From the NCBI GenBank assembly GCA_009602725.1, contig WELB01000011.1, forward strand, positions 462,597 through 516,423: 53,827 nucleotides of DNA, written 5' to 3'. This document shows positions 1-10,382 of this stretch, piece after piece (position 1 is the stretch's first letter; each line of letters begins with the position of its first letter). The notes under the pieces were generated by a model. It saw only the letters and a list, made by a program, of their open reading frames with translations. It was not told where the DNA came from and searched no databases. This DNA is from Spirogloea muscicola. Taxonomy: Eukaryota; Streptophyta; Zygnematophyceae; Spirogloeales; Spirogloeaceae. The translations under genes were made by a program, and so were the position numbers.

Positions 1-1458
1 CCCCGGCAGTGGCCGCCGTCGGCGGCCAGCGCAGAGGAGGCGGCGGCGGCGATCACGCCGCCGGGGGCCGGCTGTCCCCCGCCTGGCGGCACGCGCCGCG
101 AGGCCTCGCCACTGCTTCTGCTAGCGCGCAGAGTCAGCCTCCTCCGGCTTCACCTTACGTCGTTAGCCGAACTGCGGCGGAGCTCGAATCGCTCGGGATG
201 CTCAACATCGCCTCAGCAAGCCCGCAGCTCTTGGAACCGCTTCGATCTGACCTGGTCGGCAGCACAGCGCTGTGCAGGCACGGAGCTGATGGAGAAGTTT
301 GAGCACGCCACCGGGCTCGAGAGGGAAGAGCTGGAGGCCGAACTGGAGGCATGCAGCCCACTGACACGTCAATGGGCCCACTGAGAAGTCAATGATGCAA
401 AAGCTGATCACAGCTTCTAAGACTGTTCGCACTACAGAGCAATTTCGAAACCTCACTGTTTTCGTCAAGTTTGCGTTAAGTATGTGACAGAGTGTGTTCT
501 GCTTGCGGCCCAGGGCACCTCGCGCTTCGAAACAGCCCCACCCAGGGGGCCCTTCGGCACAGAGGTGTCCTTCAAGCCCTTTGCTTTGCCCTGACGTGAA
601 CAGCACTTGTCAGTCAAGTTACCAAGAATATGGTTCTGAACAACTGCAGTATGCCCTCTCAATTCCATCTATAGTGATGCATTATCAAGACTGCTTGTTG
701 GACTGAAAATGAATCCACGATGTTCGTTATAGGATGCTCCTGCCCATGTTGAATCTCAATATGATGAGCGAATAGTGGGCTGCTCAGGTGGCATTGCTGG
801 TATGTGTGCACCTGCTTATAATGAGCTCCTACAAAGCATGCGTGATCAGTGTCCACAATAGAAGAGCTCCGTGACTTGTAGGGTGGTGGCTCCTATTTCC
901 CCAAGCTTTATGCTTCGACACTGTGGCCGTGTACTCAGTCCACCTCGATACAACCGAGCACACTACTCTGTGCATGTTGCAATTTCTGATTGACAGCGTG
1001 CAATGCTTACTAAATTCACTTACTTTGCACGCTCCTTCGGCAGATGACGAACACGATGTAAAATGGTTTCATTTGAAAAAGGGAGTCCGCCACGAATGCC
1101 CCGTTTGCACTCAGGTCTTTGAGGTTCGGATTCACAATCCACTTGTTCGCTTACAGCAATCATACACCGCCTTCGTAGTCGATCTGTTGATCTAACGTTG
1201 TTAGAGGAGGGTGTTTGCAGTAGGATATGGCAGTTGCCCGTGGTAAAGCTTGGATATGAGCAAGAGATGCTTAGTGCAAGTCTGCTGCTTAGGCAGCAGA
1301 CTTGCACAGGAGTGGTTGCACGCTAATCCTTACCTAAGGTAACCCACTGTTAATAAAGGCACCAACAATGCTGGGCTGCACTGCTTTTTGAAGGGTTGCT
1401 TGTCATGCTGCAGCTCAGAGTTGTGGGAGAAGGGGGCCAACCAGTGGCTCACCACTGA
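1..1458 (+). CDS. COX5B: Cytochrome c oxidase subunit 5b-like protein (5' incomplete)
   Basis: Nuclear-encoded zinc-binding subunit of mitochondrial respiratory complex IV, on the matrix side. Resolved exons are 278-348, 514-564, 733-799, 1044-1123 and 1414-1458, and their phases join without a stop. They give, in order, EHATGLEREELEAELE, RGPFGTEDAPAHVESQYDER with IVGCSGG, DDEHDVKWFHLKKG, the zinc-finger motif ECPVCTQVFE, and a short tail LRVVGEGGQPVAHH before TGA at 1456-1458. Order and spacing match plant COX5b, and the GLERE motif is also shared with animal COX5B. The first exon, upstream of 278, should hold the mitochondrial targeting sequence. It is Arg/Gly/Ala-rich but its start codon and donor are not resolved, and the ATG may lie left of the window. 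The intron after 348 seems to begin GC rather than GT. Identity is confident; the 5' end is not. Confidence 0.92.
1274..1307. repeat. Perfect 15-bp hairpin in the last COX5B intron
   Basis: Arms 1274-1288 and 1293-1307 are exact reverse complements around the 4-nt loop TTAG. The hairpin lies inside the intron 1124-1413. No coding or known RNA function is evident. Confidence 0.85.
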
Positions 1459-2900
1459 AAATCGCCATCAGCATGCCGAGCTAATACTTTGGTGTTCCAT
1501 ACTTCAAGTTGCGCTACTAAGTAGCTTCAGTGTAGGGGGGCTGTTTTTCAATTGTATGCAGAGCGTCTCACGATTGAGGGGGCATGTTGTCAAGCTCCAC
1601 CACAGTGTTCCCCTAGATAGTACACCTCAAGCAGAGCTAACAGATTTCCTGCATCGTCTCGATAGTTATCTCCGCGCACACCTGCAATTCACCTATTAGA
1701 AGCGTGGTCTGAAGCATCGGAGACACTGGAGGGACGACAGAAATCCTTCATGATTACGATTGGTAATGAGGGACTCCCTTCGATTTCTTTACCTGTGCTT
1801 ATATTTAGTTTCAGTGTAAAACCAGCGAATTCCAGAATTTGCTGACAGTTAAAGGGCTTACTCCTTAAGCCTAGACAATGGCAAGCCATCAGCACGAACG
1901 AGTGAAAAGCATATGCGGAGGCCGCATAGCGAGCGTGAGTATTATGAGTATCGAAGTCATAGATGCAGTTAGTGGCACACAAGCTCATATGGAGTTACTC
2001 TTGACACCTTCAGCTGATTGTCACATGCTGCTGTGGTCTTGGCACACGCTGCTGTGGTCAGTGTTGTTAGCGGGTCATGGCTAAAGGTTATCACAAACTA
2101 TTACATTCATTTGAGGAGCTGCCATGTCTGAGCTTCCACTTGAATGAGGAACAAAAGCGCACATCATAAGCGCACAGATCAGTCTCGCAGTATGATTTAA
2201 AAAGCATAACATCGAAAGCAACTCCATTGAGTGGCACTCAGAGACTGAGCAGATTAGAGCTCGACGGGCGGGGGGCTGTGTTTAACAGTTGGTAATGCAC
2301 CTCTCAATCATGTTTGCGTTTTGCAAGGCCTAAACCTGAGCTCTTCACTGGAGGTCTACAGGGAAGCACCTCGACCCTCCAACAAGGAAAGCATTCCACC
2401 CTGCCTGGCAGAGAACAGTAACAAGAGCATTTTCTTGTCCAAGGACTACTTTGGGACGGCACACATGTGTTTGTGTTGATAGCACCAGTGTACTGTGTCA
2501 ATTGAACAGGGCAACACTGGCAAGGAATGTTCCTGGAAGCGGTGCTTATTGATGGCGAGCTCAGATATTTGGGAGGTAGCAATTTGTGCCTCACAGCAGT
2601 CTTGAAGTTGTTGACCAGGTGATTAATAAGTGGCTCTCGTTAGAAGCTGAGTACCCAACTGTTATAGTGAGTAAGTTGAAATTTTCTGAGTGTTGGGATA
2701 TGTTCCCGGTGAATCTTGTACAATCGGTGGACTGGCTATGCCTGGCCACCAGTTCCTTCTGGGTGGTTAAGGGGTGTTCTTGACAGAGAGCTTTGCCAAA
2801 CGGGAGCGAGGCTGTAACAGGCCAACATAGAGTATCAAATGAGAAGCAAGCTCTCTAAGGGGGGCGAGGACTGTGAAAAGTGGCTCTCCCAACGGGGGCA
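1459..2900. other. Intergenic stretch without recognised genes
   Basis: About 1.4 kb of moderate GC after the COX5B stop. Only short open frames occur on either strand and none resembles a known family. The 3' untranslated region of COX5B presumably lies at its start. From about 2820 it grades into the dispersed hairpin repeat seen elsewhere. Confidence 0.5.
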
Positions 2901-2901
2901 A

Positions 2902-2945
2902 GGGGCTGTGAAAAGCCAGCCCCGAAAGAATGGACAAGGCTAAGG
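2902..2945 (+). repeat. Dispersed hairpin repeat, short copy
   Basis: Contains GGGGCTGTGAAAAGCCAGCC followed by GAAAGAATGGACAAGG. It belongs to the recurrent hairpin family and ends in the same way as the copies near 17.6 and 19.8 kb. Confidence 0.7.
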
Positions 2946-2965
2946 GGAAAATGTTAGGTGCACAT

Positions 2966-3117
2966 TAAAAGGGCCAATTTAAGCCAATACACTGTTCAGG
3001 CAGAAGCTAGGCTAATGTCACCCTCTTACCTTAGGCACCTTAGTTTAGGTCTCCGTATTTTTAGCCTTGTTTTGCACGAGACTCTGCCTGGACACTGTAT
3101 TGGCTTAAATTGGCCCC
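2966..3117. mobile_element. MITE-like inverted repeat element
   Basis: The left arm, about 2966-3002, and the right arm, about 3083-3117, are near-identical reverse complements carrying GGCCAATTTAAGCCAATACA and a GTTCAGGCAGA-like end. They flank an AT-richer centre of about 80 bp. No coding capacity is present. Partial single-arm copies recur near 20085-20120 (+), 35288-35300 and 38265-38305, so this is probably a terminal module of a dispersed non-autonomous element. Confidence 0.6.
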
Positions 3118-3134
3118 CCTTCTTGTACTTAGTT

Positions 3135-3185
3135 CATCTTTTCTGGGCTGGCTTTTCCAGCTCTTATCCTCTTATCCTCAATGGC
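3135..3185 (-). repeat. Dispersed hairpin repeat, reverse copy
   Basis: Reads TTCTGGGCTGGCTTTTCCAG on the plus strand. It directly follows the inverted-repeat element and precedes a LINE tail. Confidence 0.6.
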
Positions 3186-3248
3186 CGAGCACTAGTCCTT
3201 CCATTTCATGCGCTCCGCGCGCGCGCCTTCTCTCTCTTTTCACCCCAC

Positions 3249-3650
3249 AAGCCGGCGGGCCACATCTTATCCTGGACGTGGTGACCACAGACGCCTACGA
3301 CCTCTCACACCCAGCCCAATGTGCCATCAAGGCTGGCTATGCGGTCGCCTGCGCCGCCCGCGCTAAAGAGCTCAAATGTGCCGAACATCCGCAGAACGAC
3401 AAGTTCTTCCCGCTGGCGATTGACACGCATGGGGCGTTGGGCGCTCGGTGGCTCGAGTTGCTCACCCGCCACGCCATCGCCCGCCACTTCCGTGGGGAGC
3501 CGGTGGACTTTTTTGCAGCCGGGTCGCTAGCGCAGGTGTACCGGATGCGCCTGGCCGTCTCGCTGCAGCGATCGAATGCCCGCGCGCTGCACCTGCGGGC
3601 CGGCAGAGCCCTCGCTGCTGCCTCCGGCTCTGGCCAGGCAAAACGTGTGT
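3249..3650 (+). pseudogene. LINE-type retrotransposon tail, C-terminal nuclease-like domain (subfamily A)
   Basis: An open fragment of about 130 codons with no start of its own. It contains LILDVVTTDAYDLSHPAQ, then a Lys-containing helix (AARAKELKCAEH), then FFPLAIDTHGALGARW, and ends in VYRMRLAVSLQRSNARALHL plus RAGRALAA. The D..V..D, K and FxPLAxDxxGxxG pattern is what I associate with the C-terminal endonuclease-like region of algal and plant LINE-like reverse transcriptases. No reverse transcriptase core lies upstream, so this is a 5'-truncated insertion. The same tail occurs, more decayed, near 15.3, 20.7 and 45.1 kb. Confidence 0.7.
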
Positions 3651-3772
3651 ATAAAGAGGAAGCGCGGCCAGATTGACTGGTGGCTGGGAAAGGCCAGCCC
3701 AAAAGAATGGACAAAGGCTGAGGGAGCCTGAGTGCGAACGACTAGGACTAAGACATCAGCCAGGGAACGTGT
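3650..3772 (+). repeat. Dispersed repeat module A
   Basis: A roughly 120-bp module starting near GCGCGGCCAGATTGACTGGT, with the hairpin GGCTGGGAAAGGCCAGCC and a GACTAGGACTAAGACATCAG end. It directly follows the LINE tail, so it could be the LINE 3' untranslated region. Close copies occur at 15537-15652 (+), 21113-21240 (-), 35340-35465 (-), 38765-38840 (-) and 39508-39560 (+). Confidence 0.75.
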
Positions 3773-3794
3773 ATAAAGAGATGGGGAGGCCATT

Positions 3795-3940
3795 TGTAGC
3801 TGCTTTCTTTCTTTGTGTGCTTTGGTTTCTTAGCGCTTCCTCTGGCTTCCTCTGGCCCCCTTCTCGTTCTTTGTTCATTCTTTTTTGGGCTGGCTTGTCC
3901 AGCCCCTATCCTCAATGGGCGAGCCCTTTCTCTATGTGTG
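3795..3940 (-). repeat. Dispersed repeat module B
   Basis: A T/C-rich stretch ending in GGGCTGGCTTGTCCAGCCCC followed by TATCCTCAATGGGCGAGC. Close copies occur at 21537-21660 and 44003-44130, with an inverse copy at 15715-15775. Confidence 0.7.
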
Positions 3941-4397
3941 GCCAAGTACGAAGGCAAGCACATTGACAAATGCACGTTACCTGCTGCTAAGCCGACCCGC
4001 TCAGTAACCACGAGTCAGCACATAGAGGTCGCTAACTGATGCTCGAATACCGGATGGCAATCGACAAGCTCTCGCACTACCAGCCAGCCAGGGGACCCAC
4101 TTCCAGGCGCCTAGCGTCTCTGACCTAAGGCTGCTTATTTAGCAAGTGTTACTGAGTGATCCGTAGCTGCTTTGTTTCTTTTTGGGGCTTCCTCCCAGGC
4201 ACTTGCTACTCTGCCGGGCAGGTCCACCTCAGCCACCGGGGCCACTGCGGAGGAGCACCTTTATCCAAACGCGGAAAGAAGAGCTTCCCTTTCTTGATCG
4301 TGGGCGGGGCGCGCCGTCAGCGGTGGACGGCCCCGCGCGGAGCCCCTCCCGCCACGCGTCGGCCTGGTGGCGTTTGCGCTGCCCGCTTCCAGAAGCC

Positions 4398-4633
4398 CAC
4401 GTGCTGAGCGCTGGCAGCCAGGTCGCGGGCATCCAGGAGCGGGTGTCGCAGAGCACGTGCCGCAGGACAGGCACGTGGTCCCTTGCAACGAATCGCCGGC
4501 TCGGCGCAAGCTTGCGCCGCGTGGCGGGCGGCAGGCGCACGTGCAGCAACCGCGGCGCCACGTGGCGGGTGGGAGNGAGGAGGGAGGTGGGGGGGGGGGG
4601 CCGGGCCGCCGGCGCGCGTGGCTGGTGACGTCA
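4398..4633. promoter_or_regulatory. Cluster of five G-boxes and a TGACGTCA site upstream of pectinesterase 1
   Basis: CACGTG occurs at 4398-4403, 4454-4459, 4472-4477, 4538-4543 and 4559-4564, and TGACGTCA at 4626-4633. The cluster lies about 340-580 bp before the pectinesterase ATG in a GC-rich island. In plants CACGTG is bound by bZIP and bHLH factors and TGACGTCA by bZIP (TGA-type) factors. The density suggests regulation by such factors. Chance enrichment in GC-rich DNA is possible. A single ambiguous base lies at 4576. Confidence 0.5.
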
Positions 4634-4975
4634 AAGCCCGCGGCCGCCGGCGCGCGCCAGATCAGCCGTCCGGGCCCGGGGGGATTTCATCGGCCTCCCG
4701 ACGGTTTGGGCGTTGACCCGGGCCGGCGGCGGGCGGCTTCCTCTGCCGGCGCCGTCGGTGGGCCGCTCCTTGCGCCTTGCGCTTCCGCCGTTCCGGCGGT
4801 CCCATCGGCCGCTTCTTGGCTTCCGCCGTTCCAGCCGTCACATCAGTCGCGGGGGCCCGCGCCCGTCGCCCACCATTTACCCCTCTAGGCCAAGGAGGAC
4901 TTCCCCCGGAAGAACACCCCCCCCCGCCCAACTAGAAGTGCGGGGCCTTGCGCCACCTTCAGGCCGCCGCCCGCC

Positions 4976-7434
4976 ATGGCACTGCCCCGCGCCGCCGCCC
5001 TCGCCGCCGTTAGCGTGGTCTTGCTGCTGCCAGCCACCTTCTGGCCCGTCGCCGCGGTTGTGAGGTCCGGGCGCACCGCCGTCCCAGCCGGCTGGGGCGA
5101 CGCCTTCGGGAGCACCACCGGCCCGGCCTTCGTCGTCGCCGAGGACGGCAGCGGTAACTTCACGACCGTGCAGGCGGCCGTGGACGCGGTGCCCAAGAAG
5201 AACACCAAGCGGGTCGTCATCTTCATCAAGCCCGGCACGTACAGGTGCTGGCCTCCCCACGAGCACGTCTACACGCTAAGCCTTTCTGTGAGGCGCTCTG
5301 GATGAGCTCCTGAGGGGTACCCGTTGCACTCAAGCTTGTGTGCCGTACGGCGCCCTTGGGAAACTGCGTATATGCATTGACGCACCTTTCCACCAATACC
5401 GTGTTGCAGGGAGAAGGTGACAATTGCCAAGGGCAAGTCGTTCATAACGCTGCAGGGCCTCGACGCGTTGATCACCAAGATTGTGTGGAACGACTGGGCT
5501 GGCCGCAAGGTCGATGGCGAGGAGCTCTCGACCATCGGCTCCTGCACGCTGTGCGTCAGCGGCTACAACCTGATCGTCAACCATCTCACTATCGAGGTCC
5601 GGACCCCTTCCTTGTCCCTCCTCTCTCAGTTCTTGAGACCTCGTTTACTTACTTCCATGACACAGACGTGCCTCTTATTCCTCCGATGCTATTCTTACCC
5701 TTCATGCTTCAGTGAGTGAAGGCCTGCTTTATCATCAGCTCAAGCTGCACCTGCAGTTGCCGCAAGGAATTTTTCTACTGCCTCTTCCTGCAGTCTCCTG
5801 AAAAAGCACCTACCACTGCCTCTGCTGTCTTGCCGGCTGGCCACAGAACGACCACCCCAAGCCGAGCGCAGGCAGCACCACAGACCAAGCGGTGGCCCTG
5901 AGGATTACTGGAGACATGGCTGCTTTCTACAACTCCCGCTTCATCGGGTGGCAGGACACACTGTATGACCACAAGGTGCAGACTACGCTGTGCTCAGTAC
6001 TCATCCATTCTCACATTGTCCCATTGCTTCCCTCAGCATCCAGTCATTAGCACCGAAGTACTGTTCAGTCTCTCTTTTGTCGCAGAATTACATGCGAGGA
6101 TCAGCCGGCAGCAACCATGATTTAGCCTGCAGCTGCGTGCTGCCTGCTTAGAGTCTCCAGAAGTAACCAGCTAATAGCTTTTTGTTGCGGTAAATGATCC
6201 TCGAACAGAATAGGCATTTCTTCAAGGCCTGTTATATTGAGGGGTCGTGGGACTTCGTATTTGGATACGGCCAGAGCATCTATGAGGTGAGAAGCTCGGC
6301 TGCCCAGTGCTAGTGCTCATAGCAAAAGAGATAGACTAGATTGGAAGGCCAGTTGGAAGGACAGTCACTAACCATTGGGCTATTAGCAAGCCCAGCAAAG
6401 ATAGAATTAAAATCTGGTTACTTGCAACAAGAACAGCAACAACATTCTATACCACGTCACCCAAGTCATGGCTCAAGACCAGCCCAATCAAGTTGTGCAC
6501 GTCGCACTTGCAGGGCTGCACCCTTTTTGCCAAAGACTGGGGCTCGTACACTGCCCAGAAGCGCATGTCGACCAGCGAGACGAGCGGATTCGTTTTTCTC
6601 CGCTCCAACATTACAGGCTCTGGGAAGGTGACGACCTCGCCACCTGATACTGTGCAGTATCTTGTTGCACAAAATCAAATTTCAGGATCTGGAGCTGCCC
6701 ACAGGCTTAGATTACTGCAGGTCCTATGCAAAACATGTATGCGGATATGTGAGAGTGCTGCTGCCACAGTGAAAGCCATATTCTGTGAGGAAAATTTGGT
6801 GCAAACCCCCAGAACAGTGTTTTGACTCATTCTTCATTGCAGTCAAAAGGTGCTATATGCTTGCATGCAGGCTTTACTGGGCCGCGCATGGGGACTGGCA
6901 GCTAGGACTATATATGCCTTCTCCTTTCTGGATAAGGGCGTGGACCCGTCAGGCTGGGGCTCCATCAAGGACTTCGACTCAGACAAGTCAATCTTCTTCG
7001 CACTGGTGATTCGGCCTGAATCTACTGCCCGCCAAAACATCCATGAGATAGTTTACATGTTTCTGTGCTTACATGCTGCCAGACACGCTTGTAGCAGTCT
7101 CATAAGGTGCCGAGCACAGTATATTGTTATTATTCCTCAGCTAGAATAGCGAGCTAGGTGAAGCTTCTACCAGTGCTGTTTTGATCCTGTCGTGATCAAT
7201 TTCTGGTTGACACTGCTGCAGCACAAGTGCTGGGGTCCTGGTTACAGCGCCGCAGCGCGCAGCAAGTACAGTCGTACCTTGAGCTCCAAGCAAGCGGCCC
7301 AGTTCACGTACTACAGCTTCATTGGCGCATCCGACTGGCTTGGTCCAGATCCTGCAGGCCCTATGTGGAGCTACTCGTTTCCCACCACGAGCACTTACAG
7401 ACCCTCCAGATTCAACATACCCGATGCGCCTTGA
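4976..7434 (+). CDS. Pectinesterase (pectin methylesterase), secreted, no PRO domain
   Basis: Removes methyl esters from homogalacturonan in the cell wall (carbohydrate esterase family 8). Seven exons: 4976-5244, 5410-5596, 5847-5975, 6209-6286, 6514-6627, 6871-7005 and 7222-7434. They join in frame to 374 residues. The ATG has CCGCC before it and opens a hydrophobic signal peptide (about residues 1-28). The mature enzyme begins at [20 protein letters not shown] and carries GTYR. Catalytic elements are present: QAVALR (Gln166), QDTLYDH (Asp189), DFVFG (Asp210) and LGRAW (Arg264, Trp266; plants usually have LGRPW). No N-terminal inhibitor-like PRO region is seen, so it resembles the short type. 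It is convergent with the HAD gene, whose stop is about 435 bp away. The G-box cluster upstream may regulate it. Confidence 0.97.
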
Positions 7435-7869
7435 CGATTTTGACAACAGATCCTAGCTGTGCAGCAACGGCAGCCACGTCAGACCAGGCGACAACAGCAT
7501 CCAGGGAGCTTACCAGGATGAACCCGCTAGCTTACCACCACCCTTATTCATTGACTTAGTTTCATTGTCTGTACATTCATTTTTTCATTGATTTATCCTC
7601 GGGCTCCCTGCCATTCACTTGGAGATGAAAGAGCACATGAGTGTGCATAGGCTCATTCTAGCAAGTTGCACAACATTGCACTCGAGCTCACCATGATGTA
7701 CATAACAGTGAGACACAGCATGTGCTTAGCAATCACTAATTTTAGGCAAGCCTACCATATTTATGCAACCTGCAGTGCTGACATTATAATTGCTCATTTG
7801 CTCATTTCCTGCAGAGACAATCCCCTTTTCCTGCTTGCCAGACGTAGTAAATAAGTTACAAGAATGAGC

Positions 7870-9724
7870 TTATTTCAGCTTGCTGCAGAAGTCCGGCAGG
7901 TCAATGACATGAATTCTTGATATCTTGTTTGCCTCCTCTCTTTCTGAAGGCGTGTTGTAACCCCAAGTGCCTATGTGGAGATAAAAGTTGGTGTCAGTCC
8001 GATAGAGTGTGATGATAGAAATCATGCTCCGTGCCTCTCATACTCAACGATTTATGCAGAACAGCAATGCAGGAGGTGAGTATTGGCACAATCAAGTCAA
8101 GCAAGGAAGTGCATTACCCAAGTAGAGGTGCCACTTGTCGAGCTCGGGGCGCTTGATAACGTTCTTCAGCGTCGCCAGCCGGTCCTCCACAAAGCTGGGG
8201 AAAAGGGGAGAACAAGTGGGGCAACAAGGTCCACAAATGCTGCAACAAGGTTCACAGCTTGTAATCCTATACCAGTGAGAGGCTCAAAGAACTACATGAG
8301 ATAGCAGCTGTGGAAAGTGGCAAGCTGAGTATAATTGCTACATTGTTAGGCTTACTGCAAACTGCAGTCGGGATGAGCCGCCTGCAGCTTCTGCAGGACC
8401 TCCACCTTGGGCCTGCAGCGGAGATGGACCCCCCAGCAGCTCTTAGGGAGCGGCTAACAAGCACTATGCAACAGAGCGACAAGTACAATTAGCAGGCGCT
8501 CTGTGATTCGTCAGGAATGAGGTGCATTGCTCACTCAGCCTGGAGCTTGCATGCTTCCTCTCACCCGGAGCCGAGGCCATAGATGTTGTCCTCTGAGAAC
8601 GTGACGCCCGCTAGCTCCTTAAGGAGGGCCTGGGTGAACCGTGCCTGCCCAAGCACAGGTCCGCCAAACATTGCTCTGGAGTCCTCATCGGCGACTCTTC
8701 TGATGGTGATCAAAGTAAGCTCTGAGACAGATCGAAGCTACGTCTGCAGACGGAGATGCAGACGCATCCATGATCACGCACCGCTGCATTGGCAGCAGCA
8801 GAGATGACAGAGGCAGGGCTGCCAAGCCATAGTACCTGCTTCGTCGTCACTATGTACAAGGTGGACGATGCAAAGCGCAGGGCATCGGCCGTGCCTGGGT
8901 AGAATCTGCGAGTGCCGTGTCAAGGGCGGTCTGAACGGCGCCGGTCGGCGATGAGCCCACACGGCCCGACACGAATGCCGTCAACGTGGGATCAGGAGAA
9001 GGCAGCCGGCGAGGCGGCTGGCGCACCGGTTGGCGCCGATCCAGCCAGCGAGGTCGGTCTCCAGCCAGTGGTCGCGGTAGGACCCGAAGGCGTGGACGAG
9101 CGACTGAGTGTCGGTCTCACCCCACTCCTCCTGGACGCGCGGCTTGATCTGCGCCTCCCACTCCTTCAGGATGTCGTCCACCGACAGGCCCTCCGAGGCC
9201 TGTGCCGCCGCAGCAATGCTAGCTGCTGTGATGGTCGTCAAGCCATCAGTTCACGATAGGTAAGGTTTAGAATGGTCTGAGTTATGAAGAGTTATTGCGA
9301 TAAATGGGTCTTTAGATACTTAGTCACACTTGCAGTGGGGCTCCAAGGTGAGACACACGAGGCGCGCACCTTGCAGCGGCGGGGCGTGGCGGGGACGCGC
9401 ATCTCCAGCAGCAGGCGCACGAGGAGCAGGTTCTCGTACCCCGTCTCGACCACCGGCCGCACCGTGCGCATGGTGGCCAGGATCCAGTCCTCGTCGGCGG
9501 GCGTGGCGGCGTCCCAGAGGTCCGGCCACCGCAGCTTGGCGGCCTGCCACGGCCCGGATCGTCGTCTCAGCGCAGGACATGGAACGGCAGGGCGGCGGCA
9601 GGCGCGGCGGCGGCGGCGGCGGCGGCGGCGGGGCGGGAACCTTGAGGGCGGAGAGGGAGCTCTCGCCGGCGCTGTCGCAGAGGACGCCATCGAAGTCCAG
9701 CGCGTACAGAGCAAGCGCGGGCAT
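7870..9724 (-). CDS. HAD-superfamily hydrolase, plant type
   Basis: Haloacid dehalogenase-like phosphohydrolase, probably soluble; the substrate is not known to me. Eight exons: 9724-9641, 9543-9370, 9199-9027, 8905-8836, 8644-8565, 8412-8356, 8194-8118 and 7970-7870. They give 271 residues, about the length of the Arabidopsis homologue I recall (At2g45990). Motif I is LDFDGVLCD (Asp10, Asp12). The motif II region is IVTTKQ (Thr164-165). A conserved Lys occurs in GLGSGPKVEVL (Lys196), and the acidic motif IV is FVEDRLATLKNV (Glu216, Asp217). VRPVVETGYENLLLVRLLLE and WIGANRFYPG are diagnostic of this plant subfamily. Intron 1 is only 97 nt and full of CCG repeats. The gene is divergent from the membrane protein gene starting near 10383. 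Confidence 0.95.
9603..9632. repeat. CGG/GGC trinucleotide tract in HAD intron 1
   Basis: A GGC-type microsatellite on the plus strand inside the first intron of the HAD gene. It opens long but meaningless frames rich in Gly, Arg or Ala. Confidence 0.8.
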
Positions 9725-9726
9725 GG

Positions 9727-9781
9727 CCGCCGCGGCCGCGGCGGCGGCGGAGGCGGCGGCGGCGGCGGCGGCGGCGGCGGG
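9727..9781. repeat. GGC trinucleotide tract in the HAD 5' leader
   Basis: A second GGC-type tract immediately upstream of the HAD start codon at 9724. It is transcribed as CCG/GCC on the minus strand and probably lies in the 5' untranslated region. Confidence 0.8.
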
Positions 9782-10382
9782 ACAGGAGGACGGGGAGTGC
9801 CAGACCAGCCGGGGGGCCTTGCGGAGGCGGACGAGCTGGGGTCCCGTTCACATGCGGCTTGTCATTCCAACGAGTCACTTGCTGACCGGAGGTTGTTTAT
9901 GCCCTTAGCCAACTCATCACCACGTTACCAGGACATCTGTAAGGCTAAAATAAGCCTCCCTTTCAACTCCATGCGCACCGCGCGCCTTCCTCTCCATTGA
10001 GCGCCCACTCGCTAGACTCAGGCTCAGGCTGCTGTCTGTCTGCCTCAAAAGTCTCGACGGAGCAACTTACACTTTCTGTTTAGCTGCCTGCGTTGCAATA
10101 TCTGGCCCTTTTGGGCCATCCTATTGGCATTTTGGGCCACTCGAGTCGCTGTGCGCTATAGCACTTTTCTGGCCCCTTCGGACTATGTTACATACTTTTT
10201 CTGGGCTGGTCACTCATAGCCATCGCGCTCTTTGTCCGGCTGCTCTTACTGAGCAGCCAAATCATAGAGCTCCATGTGACTGACTACTCTCCCTTCTTGT
10301 GTAACTTGCTACCAAGCCTCCTTCATAAGTGCTCTTTGCATTCAGCAGTGGACTACCTCGTCAATGTGACGAGAACTCAANG
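9782..10382. other. Divergent intergenic region with repeat fragments and an ambiguous base
   Basis: Separates the HAD gene from the divergent membrane protein gene. It holds an arm-like fragment (CATGCGCACCGCGCGCCTTC near 9970) and a weak copy of the hairpin repeat near 10195-10220. A single N lies at 10381, within the expected first exon of the next gene, so sequence may be missing there. Confidence 0.5.

Noticed and set aside
9284-10000. 238-codon plus-strand open frame rich in Gly and Arg
   Set aside because: It is antisense to HAD exons 1 and 2, and is kept open by the GGC trinucleotide tracts.
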